From Bradyrhizobium neotropicale (lineage in GTDB: Bacteria > Pseudomonadota > Alphaproteobacteria > Rhizobiales > Xanthobacteraceae), in NCBI RefSeq assembly GCF_001641695.1, contig NZ_LSEF01000040.1, forward strand, positions 1 through 64,000: a stretch of 64,000 nt of DNA, read 5' to 3'. The translations under genes and the position numbers were made by a program. Below are positions 1 to 7,795 of the stretch, piece by piece. Below the pieces are notes generated by a model that saw only the letters and a list, made by a program, of their open reading frames with translations, ran no database searches and was not told the origin of the DNA. Numbering within the stretch: the first letter of the stretch is position 1; each line of letters starts with the position of its first letter.

Positions 1-102
1 GGCCCAGCTTGTGGATAGCTGAATATTTAAGGTGCTGCGCTTCAGGCTGATGGTGAAAACGAGGTCCGTGGTGACGGCCTCAAGCATCAGGAGAAGCGCA
101 GC
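1..102. other. Noncoding left end of the IS110-family element
   Basis: No reading frame is visible before the transposase start. IS110-family elements usually carry a structured noncoding segment next to the transposase gene, which in characterised members encodes the bridge RNA. This segment is cut by the window edge, so neither the true end of the element nor a complete RNA fold can be shown. Confidence 0.4.
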
Positions 103-1137
103 ATGGACCATTTTGCCGGACTGGACGTATCGGTCAAGGAGACGAGTGTCTGCATTTTGGATGATACGGGCAAGATCTTGAAGGAAGTGAAGGTGGCGAG
201 TGAGCCCCAAGCGCTTCTGAAGGTTCTGGGGAATCCCGCCTACCGCTTCAAGCGGATCGGACTGGAAGCCGGGCCGTTATCGCAATGGCTGTTCAGCGCT
301 CTCGCCGAAGCCGAGTTACCAGTGATCTGTGTGGAGACTCGGCACATGCAGGCGGTGCTGAAGGCGCAGATCAACAAGACCGACCGCAATGACGCGCGCG
401 GCATCGCTCAGATGATGCGGGTGGGAGTGTATCGCCCGGTGCATGTGAAGACGCTACGCAGCCAGAAACTGCGTATGCTGCTAACCCATCGCAAGCTATT
501 GCAGTCGAAGGCCATCGCCATCGAGAACGATCTGCGAGGGACTTTGCGTAACTTCGGCCTCAAGGTGGGCATAGTCGGAATGGTGAGGTTCGAGGCCCGC
601 ATCCAGGAGCTTGTCGAGACTATTCCCGACTTGGCGATCCTGGTGGAACCGCTGCTCGTCGTGCGGCGGGCGCTACGCGAACAGATCATCATCCTGCACC
701 GCCGCTTGCTGGCCATCGTGCGCGACGACGAGGTGTGCCGGCGCCTGATGACGACCCCCGGTGTCGGCCCGGTGGTGGCGCTGACCTATCGCGCGACCGT
801 CGATGTGCCAGCCCGATTCCGAAAATCCAAGTCGGTCGGGGCAGTGTTTGGGCTGACGAGCTCCAGATATCAATCAGGCGAGATCGATTGGAGCGGCAGG
901 ATATCGCGCTGCGGGGATGAGATGATGCGGGTGATGCTCTACGAAGCAGCGCAGAGCATGTTGCATTCGAAGAAATGGTCCTGGCTCAAGGCCTGGGCCA
1001 TGCAGATCGCCAGGCGTCGCGGAATGAAGAAGGCGATCGTGGCCCTGGCCCGTCGGCTGGCCGTCATCATGCACCGCATATGGGTCGATGGCACCGAGTT
1101 CCGGTGGACCCGGGAGCCAACCGCGACAGCAGCATGA
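103..1137 (+). CDS. IS110-family transposase
   Basis: A 344-residue DEDD transposase of the IS110 family, expected to catalyse excision and insertion of its element. The N-terminal RuvC-like domain shows D8, E55, D94 and D97 in the expected spacing (GLDVS, LEAG, KTDRNDA). The C-terminal Transposase_20 part holds PGVGP near residue 216 and a GRISRCGDE segment that should contain the nucleophilic serine. Length matches intact family members and no internal stop is present, so the copy may be active. The ATG follows AGGAGAAGCGCAGC, a good ribosome site. Whether it belongs to the IS110 or IS1111 subgroup cannot be decided because the left end is missing. Confidence 0.92.
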   Translation: MDHFAGLDVSVKETSVCILDDTGKILKEVKVASEPQALLKVLGNPAYRFKRIGLEAGPLSQWLFSALAEAELPVICVETRHMQAVLKAQINKTDRNDARGIAQMMRVGVYRPVHVKTLRSQKLRMLLTHRKLLQSKAIAIENDLRGTLRNFGLKVGIVGMVRFEARIQELVETIPDLAILVEPLLVVRRALREQIIILHRRLLAIVRDDEVCRRLMTTPGVGPVVALTYRATVDVPARFRKSKSVGAVFGLTSSRYQSGEIDWSGRISRCGDEMMRVMLYEAAQSMLHSKKWSWLKAWAMQIARRRGMKKAIVALARRLAVIMHRIWVDGTEFRWTREPTATAA

Positions 1138-1353
1138 AAACCGTTCAGGATCAAAGCCGATAGGAGGAAACTCGAGATCCACCCAGCAGTGGAAAGATGT
1201 CCCTCGCGGGACGATGGATGAGGTGAGTTCGCATGTCCGCTTGAACCTGTCGTTCAAACTAACGACAAGGCCGCGCAAAAGATTGTTCTACTTCGTCCTC
1301 GAATCCCATGATGGAAGGGCCCTGGTGCCGATTCCGAAGAGAAGCGCGAGCCC
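1138..1353. other. Noncoding segment downstream of the IS110 transposase
   Basis: No convincing gene. Two short perfect hairpins occur: GTCCC-TCGC-GGGAC at 1199-1212 and TTGAAC-CTGTC-GTTCAA at 1241-1257. They could belong to the structured right end of the element. The exact right boundary of the insertion sequence is not evident. Confidence 0.35.
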
Positions 1354-1440
1354 GTGAGCGACATCGACACTGCAGTGGCGGATAGTCTGAAAGTGCTTGA
1401 CCTCAAACGGCCGATTAGAGAAGTGGACATATCCGACGCC
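1354..1440 (+). pseudogene. Short coding remnant (SDIDTAVADSLKVLD fragment)
   Basis: A GTG-started frame encodes SDIDTAVADSLKVLD and about ten further plausible residues, then runs into sequence with no protein character and a terminator hairpin. From memory, near-identical short peptides are annotated many times in Bradyrhizobium genomes, often beside transposons, so this is probably a recurrent remnant rather than a gene. The frame stays open as far as 1947, but the downstream part belongs to a separate small gene. Confidence 0.35.
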
Positions 1441-1491
1441 GGCTTTGGTCTAGGCTGTTGGCCCTTGGTGCTCGCGCCAAGGGACCTCGAA

Positions 1492-1529
1492 CGGCCCCGG
1501 CATTTAGGGTTGGGCCGGGGCCGTTTCTT
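1492..1529 (+). terminator. Rho-independent terminator
   Basis: A perfect 10-bp stem, CGGCCCCGGC (1492-1501) with GCCGGGGCCG (1514-1523), 12-nt loop, followed by TTTCTT. It separates the remnant above from the two small genes below. Confidence 0.7.
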
Positions 1530-1612
1530 CGTGCACCGGAGCCGGGCCCCTCGCCCTTCCCTCAGTTTGAACTTTTGGAACCCTCCGGTAATTCCTGCGC
1601 TAGAATGCAACC

Positions 1613-1717
1613 ATGAGCGAAATGGTACTGATAATGGCAGGGATCGGCATCGCCGTGGTTGCCGCCATTATTGCGCTGTTCGAGGCCAAGGCGGCGCAGG
1701 AGCGCAAGAAGTCATGA
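1613..1717 (+). CDS. Very small single-pass membrane protein
   Basis: A 34-residue frame starting MSEMVLIMAGIG. It has one hydrophobic segment (about residues 4-24) and a short charged tail (AKAAQERKKS). Its stop overlaps the start of the next gene as ATGA, which suggests translational coupling and is the main reason to believe it. There is no clear Shine-Dalgarno sequence. Function unknown. Confidence 0.45.
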   Translation: MSEMVLIMAGIGIAVVAAIIALFEAKAAQERKKS

Positions 1718-1947
1718 AGGACATGAAGGCCCACCTAGAACTGCTCCGCGTCCAAATCGCCGAATGCGAGCGCCTTCAGAAGGCTGCAAAGAGCCAAATT
1801 AAGCGGGACGTATTCACAAGGTTGCTCGTGCGCTACAGGGCTATCGCTACCGAGCTAGAGCAAGCGATAGCAAAAATGCCACCAGCTCCCGTGGCCTTCC
1901 CAGGCCGCAAGACCCCAGAGCCCCTCCCCAAAGAAGAACAAGAGTAA
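1714..1947 (+). CDS. Small helical protein of unknown function
   Basis: A 77-residue soluble protein beginning MKDMKAHLELLRVQ. Residues 1-50 form an amphipathic, probably coiled-coil helical stretch rich in E, K, R and L; the tail is proline-rich (MPPAPVAFPGRK). The ATG overlaps the stop of the preceding small membrane protein gene (ATGA), so the pair is probably co-translated. The composition and ERLQKAAKSQ heptad-like pattern look genuinely coding. The 289 bases between its stop and the tRNA-Asp gene hold nothing I can identify. Confidence 0.5.
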   Translation: MKDMKAHLELLRVQIAECERLQKAAKSQIKRDVFTRLLVRYRAIATELEQAIAKMPPAPVAFPGRKTPEPLPKEEQE

Positions 1948-2236
1948 GGCCGCCTCGGGCGATCGATAGCCGCACATCTGTTCCGCTCTTGAGCCAGCCC
2001 TTCTCGGCGGCGTCTTTGATACAGGCGCCAAACTGCGTGGGCGTCGGTCAAAAAGGCTCCGATTCACAGATTTGGAGACCACTTTTTACGCTTCGCTGGA
2101 GCTATCCGGAGGCAAATGGTCAAAACCGGCGGCGAACGAGACCGGCACAGAGGTGCAAGGTCGCCGGCATCCCTTGGACTTGTGGTCGAAGGTTCCAAAT
2201 CGTGGTATGTCTAAGGGCTTGATATTCCGCCAAAAA

Positions 2237-2313
<77 letters not shown>

Positions 2314-2553
2314 GTGACGCGCAGATGTCCGCGGAACGAGGGGGGACTTAAAGGCGGGACTTGGTGAAGTCAAGGACGTTGCATCCACAGCCGCAACGCC
2401 CGCGCTTCTACGAGCGGCGCATGCTGACCATGCTTAACGGCCGCGCCAGCGGCGTAGTCAGTCCAGTCCCGAATCGTCTACGCGTTCCGGAACTTGTACG
2501 GGTTTCGAGGCCATTTCGCCTCAGGACACCGGCAGGAAACGAGGAGGCCAGAT

Positions 2554-2853
2554 ATGGCGAAGAAGGCAGCCGCCCCAGCCACCATCACGCTCAAGCACCT
2601 CGCAGCCAGCATCGCGGAAGGCCAGGAGCTCTCGAAAAAGCATGCCGAGGCGATTCTCACCGACATGGTCGACCTGATCACCAAGCATCTGAAGAAGGGC
2701 GACCGCGTCCGGATCGTGGGCCTCGGCATCCTCCAGGTCCGCAAGCGTGCTGCCCGCACCGGCCGCAATCCCGCAACCGGCGAGCCGATCCACATCAAGG
2801 CCAGCAAGAAGGTCGCATTCCGCCCGGTCAAGGAACTGAAAGAAGCGATCTGA
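2554..2853 (+). CDS. hup: HU-family DNA-binding protein
   Basis: A 99-residue nucleoid protein of the HU/IHF fold that bends DNA without strong sequence preference. Residues 10-55 form the helical dimer part (LKHLAASIAEGQ). GLGILQVRKRAARTGRNPATGE is the region of the DNA-embracing beta arm; the RNPATGE tip with its intercalating proline is clear. The lysine- and alanine-rich start (MAKKAAAPAT) precedes the fold. The start at 2554 is chosen because GAGGAGG lies 8 nt upstream. In many alphaproteobacteria hup lies directly behind lon; here lon is 38 kb away on the opposite strand. Confidence 0.93.
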   Translation: MAKKAAAPATITLKHLAASIAEGQELSKKHAEAILTDMVDLITKHLKKGDRVRIVGLGILQVRKRAARTGRNPATGEPIHIKASKKVAFRPVKELKEAI

Positions 2854-2965
2854 GCGCTACGGTTCGTTAAGCCTGATCCTGCGTCGTGCCCGCTTCGATG
2901 CGGCCCCCGGAATGACGCTTTTCTGGTATATCGCCTGCTCACCTGACCCGGCGGTTTGAACAGAA

Positions 2966-4216
2966 ATGTCCTCCCTCACCTTCACGCACACCGTGACCGA
3001 GCGCTTCCTGCGCTACGTCACCATCGACACCCAATCCGATCCCGAATCTCCCAACTCGCCCTCGACCGAGAAGCAGAAGGATCTTGGCCGCGTGCTCGTC
3101 ACCGAGCTCAAGGCCATGGGCGTCGCGGACGCCCATCTCGACAACTACGGCTACGTCTATGCGACGATCCCGGCCAATACCGACAAGAAGGTGCCGGTGA
3201 TCTGCTTCTGCTCGCACATGGACACCTCGCCCGACGTCACCGGCAAGAACGTCAAGCCGCAGGTCGTGAAGAACTATCGCGGCGGCGACATCACGCTCCC
3301 GGGCGACCCCACCCAGGTGATCCGCTTTGCCGAGCACCCGGCGCTGAAGAACCAGATCGGAAACGACATCATCACCACCGACGGCACCACACTGCTTGGC
3401 GCCGACAACAAGGCCGGCGTCGCCGAGATCGTGGATGCCGCGCATTTCTTCATCAACAATCCCGACGTGAAGCACGGCACCATCAAGATCCTGTTCACGC
3501 CCGACGAGGAGATCGGCCGCGGCGTCGACAATGTCGACCTGAAGAAGCTTGGCGCCGATTTCGGCTACACCATGGACGGCGAGAGCGCCGGCAGTGTCGA
3601 GGACGAGACCTTCTCGGCCGACGGCGCCACCATCACCATCAACGGCGTCAGCGCCCATCCCGGTTACGCCAAGGGCAAGATGGAGCACGCGATCAAGATC
3701 GCCGCCGCCATCGTCGAGCGGTTGCCGAAGGAAGGCTGCTCGCCCGAGACCACGTCAGGCAAACAGGGTTTCCTGCATCCGATCGGCATCACCGGCGCGC
3801 TCGAGCAGGCGACGCTCGCCTTCATCGTGCGCGACTTCACCGAAGAGGGCCTGAAGGAGAAGGAGACCCTGCTCGAGGGCATCGTGAAGGACGTGATGAA
3901 GGAATACCCGCGCTCGACCTACCGGTTCGAGGTCAGGGAGCAGTACCGCAACATGAAGCAGGTGATCGACCGTCACCCGCACATCCTCGAATACGCCATC
4001 GAGGCGATCCGCCGCGCGGGCCTGCGTCCAATGCGCACCGCGATCCGCGGCGGCACCGACGGCTCGCGGCTGTCCTTCATGGGCCTGCCCTGCCCCAACA
4101 TCTTTGCCGGCGAGCACGCCTTCCACTCGCGCCTGGAATGGGTGAGCCGGCAGGACATGGAGAAGGCGGTACAGACCATCGTGCATCTCGCCATGATCTG
4201 GGAAGAGCGCGCGTAA
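2966..4216 (+). CDS. pepT: Peptidase T (tripeptide aminopeptidase)
   Basis: A 416-residue cytoplasmic M20B metallopeptidase that releases the N-terminal residue from tripeptides. The zinc ligand and catalytic motifs are present in order: SHMDTSPD (His and Asp), LGADNKAG (bridging Asp), FTPDEEIGRG (catalytic Glu pair), and the C-terminal metal-site region RGGTDGSRLS followed by FAGEHAFHSRLEW. Length equals that of typical PepT. A dimerisation domain occupies roughly residues 210-320. The gene stands alone and ends in front of a strong stem-loop. The ribosome site is weak. Confidence 0.95.
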   Translation: MSSLTFTHTVTERFLRYVTIDTQSDPESPNSPSTEKQKDLGRVLVTELKAMGVADAHLDNYGYVYATIPANTDKKVPVICFCSHMDTSPDVTGKNVKPQVVKNYRGGDITLPGDPTQVIRFAEHPALKNQIGNDIITTDGTTLLGADNKAGVAEIVDAAHFFINNPDVKHGTIKILFTPDEEIGRGVDNVDLKKLGADFGYTMDGESAGSVEDETFSADGATITINGVSAHPGYAKGKMEHAIKIAAAIVERLPKEGCSPETTSGKQGFLHPIGITGALEQATLAFIVRDFTEEGLKEKETLLEGIVKDVMKEYPRSTYRFEVREQYRNMKQVIDRHPHILEYAIEAIRRAGLRPMRTAIRGGTDGSRLSFMGLPCPNIFAGEHAFHSRLEWVSRQDMEKAVQTIVHLAMIWEERA

Positions 4217-4234
4217 GCTTCGCCGCAGCAAGAC

Positions 4235-4255
4235 GCGGGACCGGCACGGTCCCGC
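4235..4255 (+). terminator. Stem-loop after pepT
   Basis: A perfect 9-bp stem GCGGGACCG / CGGTCCCGC with a three-base loop lies 18 nt after the pepT stop. There is no T run, so it may terminate weakly or protect the 3' end of the mRNA. Confidence 0.5.
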
Positions 4256-4283
4256 GAGACAGATAAGATGTCCGAGGACGCGC

Positions 4284-4898
4284 ATGAGCTTCTATCAGGA
4301 CAGGATCCTGCCTTGGCTGACGCAGCTCGCGATGCGACAGCCCTACCTCGTGCCATATCGGACCCGGGTCGCATCCGCTGCGACGGGCCGCGTCCTCGAG
4401 CTCGGGATTGGTCCGGGGCTCAATCTCGGCTTCTACGGGCCGGGCGTGACTCAGATCATTGGCATTGATCCATCGCCAAGGCTGCTGGAGATCGCCCGCG
4501 ACGCCGGTCGGCAGCATGCAAGCCGGCTGGAGCTGATCGAGGGCTCCGCGGAAGCCATTCCGCTGGAAAATGCGAGCGTGGACACCGTCGTGACGACGTG
4601 GACCATGTGCAGCATCCCTGATGTCAGTCGCGCACTCTCGGAGGCACGACGCATCCTGAAGCCGGGCGGACAGCTCCTGTTCGTCGAGCATGGCCGTGCG
4701 CCTGAGGCGAGCGTGCAATGGTGGCAGGATCGTTTGACCCCGCCCTGGAAGGTGATCGCGGGCGGCTGCCATCTCAACCGCGCCATCGCAGACCTGATCC
4801 GCGGCAACGGCTTCGCCGTCGAGGATCTCGATGTCGGCTATATGCCGGGACCAAAGCCGATGACGTTCATGTATGAAGGTCGGGCGCTCCCACGCTAG
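4284..4898 (+). CDS. Class I SAM-dependent methyltransferase
   Basis: A 204-residue methyltransferase of the UbiE/PmtA type. The SAM site is clear: motif I LELGIGPGLNLGFY near residue 38, an acidic ribose-binding residue in IGIDPS, and motif III-IV VVTTWTMCSIPD with the following LKPGGQLLFVEHG strand. The substrate is not readable from the sequence; phospholipid or small lipophilic acceptors are common in this group. The ATG follows GAGGACGCG. It sits alone between pepT and a small gene. Confidence 0.82.
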   Translation: MSFYQDRILPWLTQLAMRQPYLVPYRTRVASAATGRVLELGIGPGLNLGFYGPGVTQIIGIDPSPRLLEIARDAGRQHASRLELIEGSAEAIPLENASVDTVVTTWTMCSIPDVSRALSEARRILKPGGQLLFVEHGRAPEASVQWWQDRLTPPWKVIAGGCHLNRAIADLIRGNGFAVEDLDVGYMPGPKPMTFMYEGRALPR

Positions 4899-5042
4899 TT
4901 GATGACCGCGATTGCTCCAGCCCTGGTTCGCACCGGCGCTGGCGCCTTCCGTTTTTGCGCCGCGTCACCTGTCCTATGTTAACGACGTCCACTACGCGAT
5001 GCATCAAAGATGCGAGCGGGGCGGGAAACTCGGGAGAGCCGC

Positions 5043-5270
5043 GTGGACCGCAGAACCGCCTGCCTGAAGCAGGCAGATGCATTTCGGGAAAAGGCCATCG
5101 CCGATCCCGCGCACCACGACCAGTGGATCGATGAAGCCATCAAATGGCTCGAGCTGGCGATGGAGGCGAGTCGTCGCGTCGCGGTCACGATCGAAGCCAC
5201 GGAAGACTGGCTCCTTCAAGACGCGGCAGCCGATGCGCTGTTGTCGCAACGGCCCGAGCCCAATGCCTGA
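5043..5270 (+). CDS. Small helical protein of unknown function
   Basis: A 75-residue predicted soluble protein, VDRRTACLKQADAF at the start, with two helices holding conserved-looking HHDQWIDEAIKWLELA. The GTG at 5043 is chosen because GGGAGAGCC lies just upstream; an in-frame ATG at 5010 would add 11 arginine-rich residues. Similar short proteins are frequent in Bradyrhizobium. Function unknown. Confidence 0.6.
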   Translation: MDRRTACLKQADAFREKAIADPAHHDQWIDEAIKWLELAMEASRRVAVTIEATEDWLLQDAAADALLSQRPEPNA

Positions 5271-5408
5271 TCGCACGCTCTTCCAAAACTTCCGAATTTT
5301 CTTAACACGAATTATATGCTTGGCGAGCAGAAGGCCTCTGCTTGTCTCTGGCCAAATCGTGATGCGGGCACGGTTTGCAGGTTCCGTCACGACGTGCGAC
5401 AATGAGGC

Positions 5409-5828
5409 ATGCTGCTGAAACGGTTCGCCAACGCTGTGGTCATGCTGCTGGTCGCGCTCGGGCTTCTGCTCGCGCCGGTGGCCGCCCCCGCGTTTGCCGC
5501 GCCTGTGTCCGGCGCCGCTCATCACCACGACATGCAGGCGATGTCAGACGACATGCAAGCGATGGCGGACGACGCGCAGGCTTCGTCGGATGACACGCAG
5601 GCGATGGCGGACATGCCATGCTGTCCGGGACAGACCAAGGGCGGCGATGGCGGACCTTGTCCGTTCGTGGCGCTCTGCATGCTGAACCTCTCCGTCCCCG
5701 CGCCGTCCGGAGCTGCTGCCCTGATCGAGCGTCAGGCTCAGCACAGCGCGCGCGTGCTGCGCAATGATCTTCCTGTCGACGGTCTCGGCACAAAGCCCCC
5801 CGACCACCCGCCTCGAACCCTGGTCTGA
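5409..5828 (+). CDS. Secreted Met/His/Asp-rich protein next to metal pumps
   Basis: A 139-residue protein with a signal peptide (hydrophobic residues 8-30, then AFAAP). The mature part starts with HHHDMQAM and four 7-residue repeats of the form MQAMADD, followed by MPCCPGQ and a second cysteine cluster CPFVALC. Met, His and Cys clusters suggest periplasmic copper or other soft-metal binding, an inference supported only by composition and by the pump genes downstream. No known domain recognised. It begins the metal block; about 120 bases separate it from the next gene. Confidence 0.65.
   Translation: MLLKRFANAVVMLLVALGLLLAPVAAPAFAAPVSGAAHHHDMQAMSDDMQAMADDAQASSDDTQAMADMPCCPGQTKGGDGGPCPFVALCMLNLSVPAPSGAAALIERQAQHSARVLRNDLPVDGLGTKPPDHPPRTLV
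5532..5615 (+). repeat. Four tandem 21-bp coding repeats
   Basis: Four consecutive 21-bp units encode MQAMSDD, MQAMADD, AQASSDD and TQAMADM inside the secreted metal-block protein. The third unit is the most diverged. Confidence 0.75.
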
Positions 5829-5951
5829 TCGGCGCTCCCGCGCCTGATGATCCCGCGTGCCGAACCCGGTGCGCGCATCGCGGCCTGCCGCCTTGCGGCT
5901 TGTCGCCTGCGGCCCTGACGGCTCCATCAGACCCATCGAGGAATTGAAATC

Positions 5952-6350
5952 ATGACAACGTTCAACGTCGCACGCGCCGCCATGGCCGTGCTGATCGGCG
6001 CTGCCCTTACGGGCGCCGCTCATGCCGAAATCAAGAACTACGAGTTCCGGCTCATTCAGCCGACCGTCAAGACCGGAGCCGATCGCATCGTGACGGTGCG
6101 ACTGGTCGACAAGACCAGCGGCAACGCCGTACCCGACGCGGTGGTCTTCGCCAGCCGGCTCGACATGGCTCCTGACGGCATGCAGGAGATGGCCACCAAG
6201 GTCACGCCCATGCCGGGGACCGAGCCCGGCACCTACCGCTTCAAGGCGACCTTCGGCATGGCCGGTCGCTGGCAGCTTTCGCTTGGCGCCAAGGTGCAAG
6301 GCGAAACCGGGACGGTCGACAACAAGCTCGTCGTCACGGCCGAGCAATGA
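5952..6350 (+). CDS. Periplasmic FixH/YtkA-like protein
   Basis: A 132-residue protein with a cleavable signal peptide (about residues 1-25, ending AHA) and a beta-rich mature domain of the YtkA/FixH type (VTVRLVDKTSG, PGTYRFKATFGMAGRWQL). Members of this family are commonly encoded with copper-handling and RND efflux genes. Methionines cluster in LDMAPDGMQEMATKVTPM, which could be metal ligands. SD GAGGAATTGAAATC precedes the ATG. Its stop overlaps the start of the adaptor gene (ATGA), so it is the first gene of the pump operon. Confidence 0.8.
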   Translation: MTTFNVARAAMAVLIGAALTGAAHAEIKNYEFRLIQPTVKTGADRIVTVRLVDKTSGNAVPDAVVFASRLDMAPDGMQEMATKVTPMPGTEPGTYRFKATFGMAGRWQLSLGAKVQGETGTVDNKLVVTAEQ

Positions 6351-7795
6351 GCCGCAGCCGCCTCATCGGCGCTGCCGCTGCGATCCTCGCTGCGGCAGGT
6401 GCCGGGCTGTTCGCCGGCAGCGCCTTGCCGCCGGATAACGGCCGCCTGCTGTCCGCTGCCGGCGCGGCCGACGCCAGCGCCCCGCTCTATTATCAGGACC
6501 CCGACGGCAAACCGCTTTATTCGCCGACACCGAAGAAAACCGAGGACGGCCGCGACTATGTCGCCGTGCCGGCGGCTGTCGACGCGCCGGAGCAGCCTGC
6601 AACAATGAACGCGGCCAAGAACGCGGCAACGACGCAGGGCGATCGCAAGATCAAGTATTACCGCAACCCGATGGGCCTGCCCGACACCTCGGCGGTGCCG
6701 AAGAAGGACTCGATGGGGATGGACTACATTCCCGTCTATGAAGGCAACGACAGCGACGACGGCTCGGTCAAGCTGTCGCCCGGCCGGATCCAGCGTAGCG
6801 GCGTCAAATCCGAACCTGCCGAGCGCCGCCAGATCAGGACGCTGGTTCGCGTCCCCGGCACGATCCAGCTCGACGAGCGGCGGGTCTCGGTCATCGCCAT
6901 GCGCGCCGAGAGCTACGTGCAGAAGGTGGCCGATGTCACGACCGGCAGCCGCGTAGCGAAAGGGCAGCCGCTGATGGACATCTACAGCTCCGCGGTGTCG
7001 TCCGCCGCCGCCGAATATCTTGCGACAATCACGTCGAAAGCCACGGCAGGCATCGAACCCTATGGCCGAGGCTCCCGGCAACGGCTGGTCAATCTCGATG
7101 TCCCGGAGCCCGCCATCGCCGAGATGGAGAAGAGCCGCGCGGTCCCCATCACCATTCAATGGTCGTCGCCACGCGACGGCATCGTGCTCCAGCGCAACGC
7201 GATCGAGGGAATGCGTGCCCAGCCCGGCGACGTGCTGTTTCGTATCGCCGACATCTCGCTGGTCTGGGCGATCGTCGATGTCGCCGAGCGAGACCTCGGC
7301 AACATTGCCGTCGGCCAGCCGGTGACGGTGCGCGCGCGCAGCCATCCCGGCCGCAGCTTCAACGGCCGGATCAGCGTGATCTATCCGCAGGTCAACAAGG
7401 AGACACGCACGGCACGGGTGCGGATCGAGCTGGAGAATGCCGACCTCGCGCTGCTCCCGGACATGTATGTCGATGCCGAGATCGATACCGGCAGTGCGGC
7501 ACCGGTCCTCGCGGTCGCCGAGAGCGCTGTGCTCGACACGGGCAGCCGGCAGGCTGTCCTCATCGACAAGGGACAAGGCCGCTTCGAGCCGCGCGAGGTC
7601 AAGCTCGGACGACGGGGCGACGGCTACGTAGAGATCCGCGATGGGCTTGCCGAGGGCGATGCCATCGTCACCTCGGCCAACTTCCTCATCGACGCCGAGA
7701 GCAACCTGAGGGCCGCGCTCAAGGGGTTCAATGAGGCAGGGCCGATGCAAGCCGACAATCCCACCGGCGAGAAGGCCACGGGAGCCAAGCCATGA
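6347..7795 (+). CDS. RND efflux periplasmic adaptor, CusB type
   Basis: A 482-residue membrane-fusion protein linking an inner-membrane RND pump to an outer-membrane channel. After an N-terminal signal/anchor (residues 5-25) come two tandem copies of the small heavy-metal-binding domain: a degenerate one (YYQDPDGKPLYSPTPKK, about 45-75) and an intact-looking one (YYRNPMGLPD to DSMGMDYIPVY, about 104-132). Barrel-sandwich, alpha-hairpin and beta-barrel parts follow (VPGTIQLDERRVSVI, GMRAQPGDVLFRIAD, GQPVTVRARSHPGR). Gene ends overlap FixH-like upstream and the pump downstream by 4 bp each. No TolC gene is in this operon, so the channel must come from elsewhere, possibly 13849-15123. Confidence 0.9.
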   Translation: MSRSRLIGAAAAILAAAGAGLFAGSALPPDNGRLLSAAGAADASAPLYYQDPDGKPLYSPTPKKTEDGRDYVAVPAAVDAPEQPATMNAAKNAATTQGDRKIKYYRNPMGLPDTSAVPKKDSMGMDYIPVYEGNDSDDGSVKLSPGRIQRSGVKSEPAERRQIRTLVRVPGTIQLDERRVSVIAMRAESYVQKVADVTTGSRVAKGQPLMDIYSSAVSSAAAEYLATITSKATAGIEPYGRGSRQRLVNLDVPEPAIAEMEKSRAVPITIQWSSPRDGIVLQRNAIEGMRAQPGDVLFRIADISLVWAIVDVAERDLGNIAVGQPVTVRARSHPGRSFNGRISVIYPQVNKETRTARVRIELENADLALLPDMYVDAEIDTGSAAPVLAVAESAVLDTGSRQAVLIDKGQGRFEPREVKLGRRGDGYVEIRDGLAEGDAIVTSANFLIDAESNLRAALKGFNEAGPMQADNPTGEKATGAKP

